Assembly (NCBI GenBank): GCA_030068145.1 | Contig: JAPJBO010000984.1 | Coordinates: forward strand, 1 to 64,000 | DNA length: 64,000 bases | Direction of reading: 5' to 3' | DNA from: Diplonema papillatum | Taxonomy: Eukaryota > Euglenozoa > Diplonemea > Diplonemida > Diplonemidae | Shown: piece by piece, positions 34,191-43,339 of the stretch | Numbering within the stretch: position 1 is the stretch's first letter | Layout of the letters: every line of letters starts with the position of its first letter | The notes under the pieces: generated by a model | What the model was told of the DNA's origin: nothing | Seen by the model: the letters and a program-made list of their open reading frames with translations, nothing else | Database searches by the model: none | Position numbers and translations under genes: made by a program

Positions 34191-34305
34191 GTTTAGCATG
34201 CACTGTTTAGCAGAAACATCCCGTGACACCGCGCAAGGTGGTAAAACGCTCGTTTGTTTTCTTTTCGAATGCTTTTGATGGGGCATGCATGAAGAAACTG
34301 CGGAC

Positions 34306-34441
34306 CTGGTTGCCCCGACCGAGGCACACGATGCAGACGCCCTCTTCCGGCTTCCGCTGCTTGTGCGGCCGCTTCGCCGGCGCCGCCCCAGCCGCGGGCC
34401 GGCCCGGGGCCGCCGCCGCCGGTTGCTGCTGCTGCCGTTGC

Positions 34442-34474
<33 letters not shown>

Positions 34475-35757
34475 TGCGGGCGCGCGGCAGAGTATGCCGG
34501 CTGCGCGGAAGCGGCAGCGGCTTCCGGAGGGGAGGAGGAGAGTTGCGAGAAGGCGGCGGCGGGGGCGCCGTCGGCGGCGGGAGGGTCCGCGAAGGCTGCC
34601 GGCGGCTCTCCGGCGGAGCCGTTGGGCAGCAGTGTATGGAGGGGCGTCGGATCGACGTCGCGCGCGATATCCGCCACGACGGTGGCCGAGTGGAAGCACA
34701 CCTCAGCCTGCCTCCGCGGGCCTTGGCTGCAGAGCTCGTTCGCGGCGGCGTGGCAGTCGATGGGCGCGGAGAAGGTCACGTACGCAATCGCGCCCAGCCG
34801 CGCGACGTGTTGCACGGGGCCGAACTTGTTGCAGATGATCGCAATGTCCCGCCCCACAAGCTCCGGCTCCACGTTCAGCAACCGAATCGACGACAGCTGC
34901 TCCCTCTGCTGCCGCAGCCGAGCGAGATCGTCGGCGAGGTACTCGTTGCTTTCGACAACTTGCTCTAGAGACACGCACTTCCGCTTCGACGCGGCTAAGT
35001 CGGCCCGCAGGGCTTCCACCTGGGCTTTGAGGGACGCGAGACGGTCAACGTGGCTGGCGTGCACTTTTTCGTACTCCTTCCGTGCACTCTGCGCGACGGT
35101 ATGCAAGGCGTTGCACACGCGCTCGCCGGCGGAGGGGAGCACCATCGTCGGAACACCGTGCGAGTCGAGCGAACAGTACGGTCCGATGTTCTTCTCCTTG
35201 TCCGCCATTCGCGTGCCCTCCAGCCCGTTGAGGATGGCCCGCAGCACGCTGTTCGGATCCGACGGCACCGCCGGCGGCGCGGAAAGCGTCGGAGGCGGAT
35301 TCGAAGCAGAACCCGGCTTCGCCGCCGCCGCCGACGACGAGTTGGCAGCCGCCTTCACCGACGCAGCGCCGCCACCAGCAGCAGCAGCTGCAGCTGCAGC
35401 CGCGGGGGCTGCCGGGGCCGCCGGCGTCGGCGCGCTTGCGCCGGGCCGGGTGGAGGAGGGTCCGGAAGAGGCGGCGGGGGTGCTGGCGGCGGCGGCCGCC
35501 GCCGCCTTTTTCGACTCCTTCTGGCCGCCGGTGGCGGGGGCGGCGGCGGCCGCCGCCGCCGCCGCCGCGGCGGACGGGGCTGCCTTCGACGCGGGCGCCT
35601 TGCCGTTGGCCGCGGGGTGCGCGGCCAGGGGCTGCTTTCGACGACGCAGCCCTCCCGGGGGCTTCGGCGTCGGCCTTCGCCGGCGCAGCCGGCGCGTCTC
35701 TTTCTCCTTTTCCTTGTCCTTTTCTCGCGGTCGGCGTCTGCGTGTGGAGGCAGACAT
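34306..35757 (-). CDS. RRM-like / coiled-coil / MYND-finger protein, exon 1
   Basis: The start is ATG 35757 (MSASTRRRRPREKDKEKEK). 484 codons run to donor CAG/GTCCGC (34306/34305). Order: Arg/Lys-rich head (1-45); Ala/Pro-rich low-complexity segment with poly-Ala (50-165); a conserved-looking block (GTRMADKEKNIGPYCSLDS); a coiled coil (about 255-310); an RRM-like fold (SSIRLLNVEPELVGRD, then IAYVTFSAP, about 315-370); poly-Gln (about 435-450); and the first MYND pair CIVC at the end. The remaining ligands come from exon 2 at 27501. It is likely an adaptor binding RNA and Pro-rich partners (inference). A longer upstream open frame is repeat-derived, as the tandem 5' copies show. It has a 6.8-kb intron. 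Confidence 0.85.
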
Positions 35758-36349
35758 AACTATAACACACAATATTGCACACAGACAAGAACACCGTGTA
35801 GTGAGTGGTAGAGTGTCTTCTTTGGTATCAAGTGTGTTAGTAGAGAACCCCTGTGGTAGTAGTCTAGCCATGACACGATAGTCGCGGAGGCCGAGTAAAG
35901 GACACAGACACCAGTTTAGGAACATACACGGGGTTTAATGAGACGATAAGTGTCTATTTGGGTATGAGGTGTCTATTCTGTCTTTTTGTGGCCCGCAGCA
36001 CCGACGGCACCGTCTACGTGTGGAGGCAGACATAATATTGCACACAGACAAGAGTGCCGTGTAGTAACTGGTAGAGTGTGTTCTTTGGTATTAAGTGTGT
36101 TCCCAACCCGTAAACAGTAGAGAACCCTTTCGTAGCCTGGGCCTGGCATGATAGTCGCAGAGGCCGAGTAAGTGCATAGAAGCTGGTCTGTCTTTTTGTG
36201 GCCCGCAGCACCGACCGCACCGCCGAGACGGCACCGCCGAGACGGCACCGCCGACGGCGCGGAAAGCGTCGGAGGTGGGTTCGAAGCAGAGCCCGGCTTC
36301 GCCGCCGCCGACGACGAGTTGGCGGCCGCCTTCACCGACGCAGCGCCGC

Positions 36350-36395
<46 letters not shown>

Positions 36396-37540
36396 TGCAG
36401 CTGCAGCCGCGGGGGCTGCCGGGGCCGCCGGCGTCGGCGCGCTTGCGCCGGGCCGGGTGGAGGAGGGTCCGGAAGAGGCGGCGGGGGTGCTGGCGGCGGC
36501 GGCGGCCGCCGCCTTTTTCGACTCCTTCTGGCCGCCGGTGGCGGGGGCGGCGGCGGCCGCCGCCGCCGCCGCCGCGGCGGACGGGGCTGCCTTCGACGCG
36601 GGCGCCTTGCCGTTGGCCGCGGGGTGCGCGGCCAGGGGCTGCTTTCGACGACGCAGCCCTCCCGGGGGCTTCGGCGTCGGCCTTCGCCGGCGCAGCCGGC
36701 GCGTCTCTTTCTCCTTTTCCTTGTCCTTTTCTCGCGGTCGGCGTCTGCGTGTGGAGGCAGACATAACTATAACACAAAGAATATTGCGCACAGACAAAAA
36801 TACCGCGTAGTGAGTGGTAGAGTGTCTTCTTTGGTATCGAGTGTGTTAGTAGAGAACCCCTGTGGTAGTAGCCTAGCCATGACACGATAGTCGCGGAGGC
36901 CGAGTAAGGACACAGACACCAGTTTAGGAATATACACGGGGTTTAATGAGACGATAAGTGTCTATTTGGGTATGAGGTGTCTATTCTGTCTTCTTGTGGC
37001 CCGCAGCACCGACGGCACCGTCTGCGTGTGGAGGCAGACATAGCTATAACACAATATTGCACACAGACAAGAGTGCCGTGTAGTGACTGGTAGAGTATGT
37101 TCTTTGGTATTAAGTGTTCCCAACCGTAAACAGTAGAGAACCCTTTAGTAGCCTGGGCCTGGCATGATAGTCGCAGAGGCCGAGTAAGTGCATAGAAGCT
37201 GGTACAGGCAAAATACACGGGGATTCATGAGACGCCAAGTGTCAATTTCGATAGAGGTTTTCATTCTGTCTCTTTGTGGCCCCTGGCCGGGGCAGCGGCG
37301 ACCGGGGAAGGGATGTGCACCAGGCAAATGCAAGCTTGCTAATTTAGCGGAAGCTAGTAGAGACATGGAGGCGTCTTCTTTGGGATTAAGTGTGTTCCCA
37401 ACCCGTAAACAGTAGAGAACCCTTTAGTAGCCTAGGCATGGCATGATAGTCGCAGAGGCCGAGTAAGAGCGGACTCATGAGACGTCAAGTGTCTATTTCG
37501 ATAGAGGTTTTCATTCCATCTCTTTGTGGCCAGCCGCGGC
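35743..37540. repeat. tandemly amplified 5' region of the MYND gene
   Basis: The promoter/5'-UTR block (GTGTGGAGGCAGACATA, ACACAATATTGCACACAGAC, GAGGCCGAGTAA, TCTTTTTGTGGCCCGCAGCACCG) recurs at about 35743, 36019, 36749 and 37027, with part-units near 37260 and 37380-37530. Spacing is about 280 bp, and about 1 kb for the unit including exon sequence. Confidence 0.85.
36240..36764 (-). pseudogene. truncated tandem copy of MYND-gene exon 1
   Basis: It repeats the first 175 or so codons from ATG 36764 (MSASTRRRRPRE) almost exactly, then breaks at 36240 into a CACCGCCGAGACGG repeat and the 5' block. The poly-Ala tract (CAG repeats on the plus strand, 36355-36395) is about twice as long as in the intact gene. 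It would encode only a low-complexity fragment. Confidence 0.85.
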
Positions 37541-37584
37541 GGGCGGGGCAGGGTGCCTTGCCGTTGGCCGCGGGGTCTTTTTAT

Positions 37585-37880
37585 CTAGCGTTATTTGTGG
37601 ATTAGAAGGTCGGTATTTTAAAGTCTCCGGTTGACCGTAGAGGCTTGAGTATGGCGGGGGGTTGAGAAAAGTGAGAGGGTGCAGCTCGTTTCGGGTGTTG
37701 TGTCACTCCGTTGTGAAACCTTGTGAAGTCCCCTAACGCGTTTAGGGGGTGCTTGGGATTGGGTAGGGTGTGGTCGTTCTGCTACGGCGTGAAAAGCCAG
37801 GAAGTTTCGACGCTAATCTTCGACTCTTGATTAAGTTCACCGGGTTGCGTGCTCGTCAGGAAGATCCCGGTGCCTGGCTT
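37585..37880 (+). repeat. Rep-B, longest copy
   Basis: Head, GAGAAAAGTGAGAGGGTGCAGC, then GGATTGGGTAGGGTGTGGTCG. It aligns with 18373-18620 with an extra internal CCCTAACGCGTTTAGGGG hairpin. Confidence 0.7.
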
Positions 37881-38277
37881 TTCTTCTGGGTGGTTTCGTG
37901 TTGTTCGGCGGCTGTGTGTTACGAGGCACGGATTAGGGGATGAAAAAAGGAAAAAGAAATGGGGGAGAAAAAGAAGGGGGGAGAGGGGAAGTTGGGGTTT
38001 TGAGGGTTGTCCTCGAGGTACAGGGGGGGGGTGGTTGGAGGGTTTGAGTGACAGAGGTTACGCTTGCGCTGTTCGCATGAAGGCTCGTTGGCTCGAAGAA
38101 GTGGAAGTAGCGTAAGTTATTGTTCGATGTTGTTTTTACAGTCGTAAGATGTGATAAAAAAAATTATTTTAAAAAAAACCTTATTTGACTGTTTGTTGTC
38201 CTCCACAGTCGGGGTTCTCTAGCTGCGGGTATCATGCGGGTCGCCGAAGGGGCTGCTTTCGGCGGCGCAGCCCTCCC
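37881..38277. other. G-rich then A/T-rich spacer
   Basis: No gene seen. Confidence 0.3.
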
Positions 38278-38380
38278 TTTTTAGAGTTACAGTTCTCTTG
38301 AGAACACCGGGGTTCGAAGTGAGTGACCATTGCCGAAAAGGTTCTTTTACGGTATCAGCTAGTGGTATGCGCACCGTTTC
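38278..38380 (+). repeat. Rep-C, fragment
   Basis: TTTTTAGAGTTACAGTTCTC head; the body soon diverges. Confidence 0.5.
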
Positions 38381-38608
38381 TGTGGTAGTTGCAGTGCACA
38401 CGAGTACGTCTCAAAAATACCTTAGAAATTGTTTTCCCCATTTTCAATTTGCGACAAAGGCATTGTCACGCGGGTGTCCCTGACCCGTACCGTTCCTATA
38501 CGAAGTTTCTGAGCTCGGATTGGCCGCTAGATGATTCCCGCGAGGCTTCTATGTCTCCCAAAATTCGATTTTATGCCCCCCAAGCAGGAATTGGGAGAAG
38601 GTCTATAC

Positions 38609-38822
38609 CATGCAGGGTCAAAACCTTGTGTCTTTTTTAAACGCTGCCACGGGGCTGATGGCCCCCAAAAAAAAAAATGGAAAAAAAAAAAAGATTGCTC
38701 AACTTCATCACACAAATACTGCAGAGTTTGTTCCAAAATTTTAAAATTTAAAAACCCCAATTTTTCCGGAAAGAAAATTGGTGGCCATTTACCAGAAAGA
38801 CACAAGGTTTTGACCCTGCATG
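38609..38822. mobile_element. MITE-E, copy 2
   Basis: Complete: CATGCAGGGTCAAAACC to its inverse, flanked by ATAC on both sides (38605-38608 and 38823-38826), a 4-bp target duplication. Confidence 0.82.
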
Positions 38823-38984
38823 ATACTGAGGGAAACGCCTGGTCGCAAATTAGAAATGGGCACAATTGTTGCCGACCTTTTGACTTGTTTGTAGCGCGCT
38901 CTGGATTGCCTGCATAGAAATGCGTAGACTTGGCTTTGTTTTTAGAGTTCTCCTTTTTGAAGAAAAGAACTATAAAAACAATGA

Positions 38985-39211
38985 TGATGCGCATAATAAT
39001 AAAATCATACTTGGTATTACTTTTGCTGCCGTCTTTGTCGTCTTTGTCGTCCCTTTTGGCGCTGGCGGGAGATGCTTGGTTGTTGGAGCGTTTGGAGTCT
39101 TTCGAGCTGCCTTTCGGTTCCCTTCGGTCGTCGTACTTGTCACGATCCTGCGCGAGTTGGGCGTTGCATACAAGCAGTGCGCGGGAAGGATAGTTTCCTT
39201 GATTCCACATT
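38985..39211 (-). CDS. possible exon of a hydrophilic protein
   Basis: On the minus strand an acceptor CTTCAG/TACAAATG near 39212 leads into a frame rich in charged residues (AQLAQDRDKYDDRREPKGSS, AKRDDKDDKDGSKS). It ends near AAAAG/TAATACC or CCAA/GTATGATT. The composition is like a disordered linker. No domain, and the other frames are less coding-like. Confidence 0.3.
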
Positions 39212-39300
39212 TGTACTGAAGCATGCACATGAATATGTTAAAACAGCTAATACAGGGAAACCCCCCCTCCATGAAGCTGTTCGAGAGTTCTTTGGTGTGA

Positions 39301-39730
39301 GTCAACTTTTTCTGAAGGAACCTGGCCGTTCTTTCTGAAGGGACTGGCCTTGGAGGCCTTGTTGTGTGAGTCAACTTTTTCTGAAGGAACCTGGCCGTTC
39401 TTTCTGAAGGGACTGGCCTTGGAGGCCTTGTTGTGTGAGTCAACTTTTTCTGAAGGAACCTGGCCGTTCTTTCTGAAGGGACTGGCCTTGGAGGCCTTGT
39501 TGTGTGAGTCAACTTTTTCTGAAGGAACCTGGCCGTTCTTTCTGAAGGGACTGGCCTTGGAGGCCTTGTTGTGTGAGTCAACTTTTTCTGAAGGAACCTG
39601 GCCGTTCTTTCTGAAGGGACTGGCCTTGGAGGCCTTGTTGTGTGAGTCAACTTTTTCTGAAGGAACCTGGCCGTTCTTTCTGAAGGGGACTGGCCTTGGA
39701 GGCCTTGTTGTGTGAGTCAACTTTTTCTGA
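39301..39730. repeat. 69-bp minisatellite, about 6 units
   Basis: The unit GTCAACTTTTTCTGAAGGAAC...GGAGGCCTTGTTGTGTGA repeats at exact 69-bp spacing, so every frame repeats with 23 residues. The last unit has one extra G. It may be an intronic minisatellite or a repeated coding segment of the neighbouring minus-strand exon. Confidence 0.92.
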
Positions 39731-39927
39731 AGACTGGGCGGCTTGGGAATTGGCCCTCGGCTTGTGGGTGCGAAGGACCAGATTTGTATCTTTACATGCC
39801 AGGTTCCAACGCTGCCAGCTTTTTCGTTTTCGTATTGACAGTGTCCACGGCGTGCAGTGTTTGTGTGTGCGTATGTGCCATCACCTGTATGGTAATTTCC
39901 AGAGTACGCTGCCAATCGTCACTGTTT

Positions 39928-40025
39928 GATGATGACAAACTTTTCAAAGGCCGCGGAGGTCAGCGGACCGGAGCTACGTGTGTGTGTGCGATGATGTGGG
40001 TTTGCGTGGCAGCCTGATACGTGTG
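39928..40025 (+). repeat. Rep-J, copy 2
   Basis: ACTTTTCAAAGGCCGCGGAGG, then a GT-rich tail. Confidence 0.65.
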
Positions 40026-40219
40026 CGCTGACTGTTACACGAGCTTGATGCTCCGCATGGATGCTTGGTGCCGTGTGCCGTGGGCACCGCCCGCTGCACA
40101 CGGGGATTCGTTTGCGACAATAAAACCTCGGAGGGAATAAAGACTGCGTGTTTATCCCCGCTCAATAAGAAAATTCGCGAGCAGCTTGCTTTGAAAAAAA
40201 TCGGGAAGTCGGCGGATAC

Positions 40220-40348
40220 CTCGTGGCTTTTGGCATTTTTGGTCGCGGCTTCGATGGCCCAAAAGCGCTGCCCGACCCTCGCTTTGCAGACACCGAGTGT
40301 GTTGCCGAGGAACTCTTTGCCGTCCATCGCGTCGACAGCTCGTTGGAC
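40220..40348 (-). CDS. two-RRM RNA-binding protein, exon 3
   Basis: Acceptor CCAACAG/GTC at 40349/40348. The exon opens with the last helix and strand of an RRM (VQRAVDAMDGKEFLGNTLG then VCKAR), completing RRM2 begun in exons 1 and 2. A donor GAG/GTATCC at 40220/40219 is my preferred end; the frame stays open another 70 codons into a Rep-J copy, so the end is uncertain. Later exons, if any, lie at lower coordinates and were not found. Confidence 0.72.
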
Positions 40349-40428
40349 CTGTTGGCGACGTTTGCGTGCGATTGAGCAGAGGGGAGTTGGACGGGTGTTA
40401 AATGGTGTTTACCAAGTACTCAACTAAG

Positions 40429-40859
40429 GGTTTCGTAGGTCGAAAACGGGAACCGAAGGGCGCATTTGAAAGATTTCGTGGCAGATCTTTCAAGTGCGCA
40501 CCTCGACACTGAATGAGTACACATGGAAGTGACCCAGGACGGGCCCCCGTGCCTCTTGCAGATACTCGCGAAGCAGCTTAATACATCCTCCTCCTACTGC
40601 GTATACTGGCTCCGTCTGCTGCTTCGTCTGCTGCTTCGTCTTCACCGTCGCGGATGATGCATAAATCGAAAGTAGAAAGGTCAGGCAGTGATTCGGTGTG
40701 TTTGTCACAATCGTCGAGGGGTGAAGTTACGATGTTTTCGGGATAGCGACGGGGTTATTTAGCCTTGTAACGAGTGTTAGGTATTCGTCGGATATATTAA
40801 TCTTCTAAGATCTGCGATCTTATACGACAAATAAAACCCAATCCCGAGCGAAGCCCCGG
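40429..40859. other. spacer in RRM-gene intron 2
   Basis: A short Gln/Thr-rich minus-strand frame lies at 40708-40490 without splice signals. No gene called. Confidence 0.3.
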
Positions 40860-41080
40860 CAGGAGCGTACACTCAGCCATCAGGCCATTGGCTGCTAAGC
40901 ACCCCCCGACCGGTCGATTTGCCACTTTTGTGGCCCTCTATTCGCCGGGCGGTGCTGCCAGCACTTGTTCCGCGTCGCATCAAGTACATGATGCTGGCGG
41001 TTGGGGGATCGGCGACCGCGACTCAATTAAGGTGCGGGCAACATTGTCGCCACGTGAAGGCCCCTCCATGACACCACCCT
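40860..41080. repeat. Rep-A, 3' part
   Basis: GGCCATTGGCTGCTAAGCACC to GGATCGGCGACCGCGACTC. It lacks the (TAG)n end. Confidence 0.65.
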
Positions 41081-41150
41081 GGTCCAAGCACCAAACAAAA
41101 GAAATCAGACAAGGCAAGCGACTCGCATAAAACCGAAGGTAAAAACACAC

Positions 41151-41219
41151 CTGTTCAGGGCGGGAGAAGGTGATGAAGGCAGGGCGAGAGGGGTTGCTCG
41201 GATCACCATGCAGGTGGAC
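41151..41219 (-). CDS. two-RRM RNA-binding protein, exon 2
   Basis: A 69-bp exon between CTTCACAG/GTC (41220/41219) and CAG/GTGTGT (41151/41150), phase 0 on both sides. Its 23 residues end in the RNP1-like strand SRPAFITFSRPEQ. Placed between exon 1 (ending FSAFGDVRR) and exon 3 (starting VQRAVDAMDG) it gives an uninterrupted RRM. Too short to be noticed alone; the fit to both neighbours is the evidence. Confidence 0.75.
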
Positions 41220-41469
41220 CTGTGAAGGTGAGTGTATTCGAAGCTGAAAGCGAAGTACGGGCCCGTGAGCGCACTAGGGTTCGTCGGGGTTGCCCTCTTG
41301 TGGTTGTGTGGCGAAGTGATGACGCCCTTAATTCGGACGGAGGCCCAGGGTGCAGAAATTCTTATAGGGAAATCCTGGGAAACGCAAGAGTTGCATGACT
41401 CCAAGATGAGGAACCTGTTCCTTGGAAAGGTTTCGTAGGGTCCTCTGTTCACAGCAGCAAACATGGATC

Positions 41470-41645
41470 AACTTTAGAGTTATAGCTCGCTTGAGTCTCC
41501 GGGTGACCTTCGTCGAATGGGTTCTTTTAAAGCTAATACGTACTGGGAGGTGTTTGGGGGGTGCTTATTTCGTGTACACTTTAACTGCTTGCTTACGCAA
41601 GCCAGGTGCGCAACAATTTGTGACCATCTCGCCAGGTTGATCATT
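41470..41645 (+). repeat. Rep-C, diverged copy
   Basis: ACTTTAGAGTTATAGCTCGC then CAACAATTTGTGACC, close to 5498-5700. Confidence 0.6.
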
Positions 41646-41832
41646 TGTAACGTTCTTTACTCGAGAGACGCAGTGTCCGATCTCCAGCTCGGGATTGGAC
41701 ATTTCGACCTAAAATAAGTGGCCTCCGCCTGCAAGTGGTTAAGAATCGACGTTGGCGCCGACGGTAAATTTACAAACGGCTGAAGCGAAGTATTGAGCAG
41801 CGGTGCAAACATGGAGGGTGCTACGGGAGCCG

Positions 41833-42115
41833 TATAGCGTATATTAATGCTGCTGCTGTTAAAAAGCTCGTAGTTGGATCCAGAGCTCAGGTTGCAAGGT
41901 GGCCCAGTTTGCTGGGCATCAGCGTACTGCTGGTATTCAGAAGGCTGGGATCAACCCCTCGCATCAAGACCTGTGCTCTAAGAACGGTGGTAATGGTGCC
42001 TTGCAAGTAATCTCTTCATCGGGATGAAAGCGCTTACGCGTACACCATACGCATACGGGTCGACCACCGATATTACTGTGAACAAAACAGCGTGCCCAAA
42101 GCACGGGTCTTGGGT
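41833..42115 (+). rRNA. small-subunit (18S) rRNA fragment, V4 region
   Basis: TAGCGTATATTAATGCTGC and GTTAAAAAGCTCGTAGTTGG are universal SSU rRNA landmarks just 5' of V4. The 3' part has the post-V4 landmark (ATTACTGTGAACAAAAC, then GCGTGCCCAAAGCACG). Sequence before and after is not rRNA, so only about 280 of about 2000 nt is present. It lies antisense inside intron 1 of the RRM gene. The CTGCTGCTGTTAAAA variant is unusual for most eukaryotes and I read it as euglenozoan-like (inference). Confidence 0.8.
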
Positions 42116-42872
<757 letters not shown>

Positions 42873-43029
42873 TGACCTGACCAAACATATTTTAATCTGA
42901 AAACGGTAACTGGAGTGCCCTTTCCCGGCGAGCTACGAGGGAACTTACAGAGCACCAGCGTACTCCTTTCCACAGTAGTTAGCTCACAAAGTGTACTACC
43001 CGGAACCATCCCTGACCCGGAACCAACCC

Positions 43030-43115
43030 AGAACCCATAAAACAACGGTCAAACACGGAGACCCTAAACCCCCGGAATTTCAAAAGCGAACTTTTAACTC
43101 TAAAATCAATAAACG
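43030..43115 (-). repeat. Rep-C fragment, inverted
   Basis: On the minus strand AGAGTTAAAAGTTCGC, then CCGGGGGTTTAGGGTCTCCG. Confidence 0.55.
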
Positions 43116-43339
43116 CTAAAATCCAGCTCCTTGTAAAAGGTGTCGGCAGCCTTCCTCGGATGCTACAGTCGGGAAGGGGCTTCAAAGTAAGTTGGGAAAA
43201 CACGTTCCCCTTCCCCGCGTTCTGCGTGTGGGGTTACCGCCGGGCAACTGCCGCAGCAGCCGCAGATACGTCCTTCGACCTTGGCTCACTTTCGGGAGGT
43301 GTCGCTGCTCACGTACCAGTGTGCTCCTGGCTGTTGTCT

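Noticed and set aside
34223-35881. 550-residue plus-strand frame opposite MYND-gene exon 1
   Set aside because: Ala/Gly/Arg-rich shadow of a GC-rich minus-strand exon that has recognisable domains.
38527-38985. Extension of the hydrophilic exon to a 233-residue protein
   Set aside because: The lower half is translated MITE-E and A/T-rich spacer.
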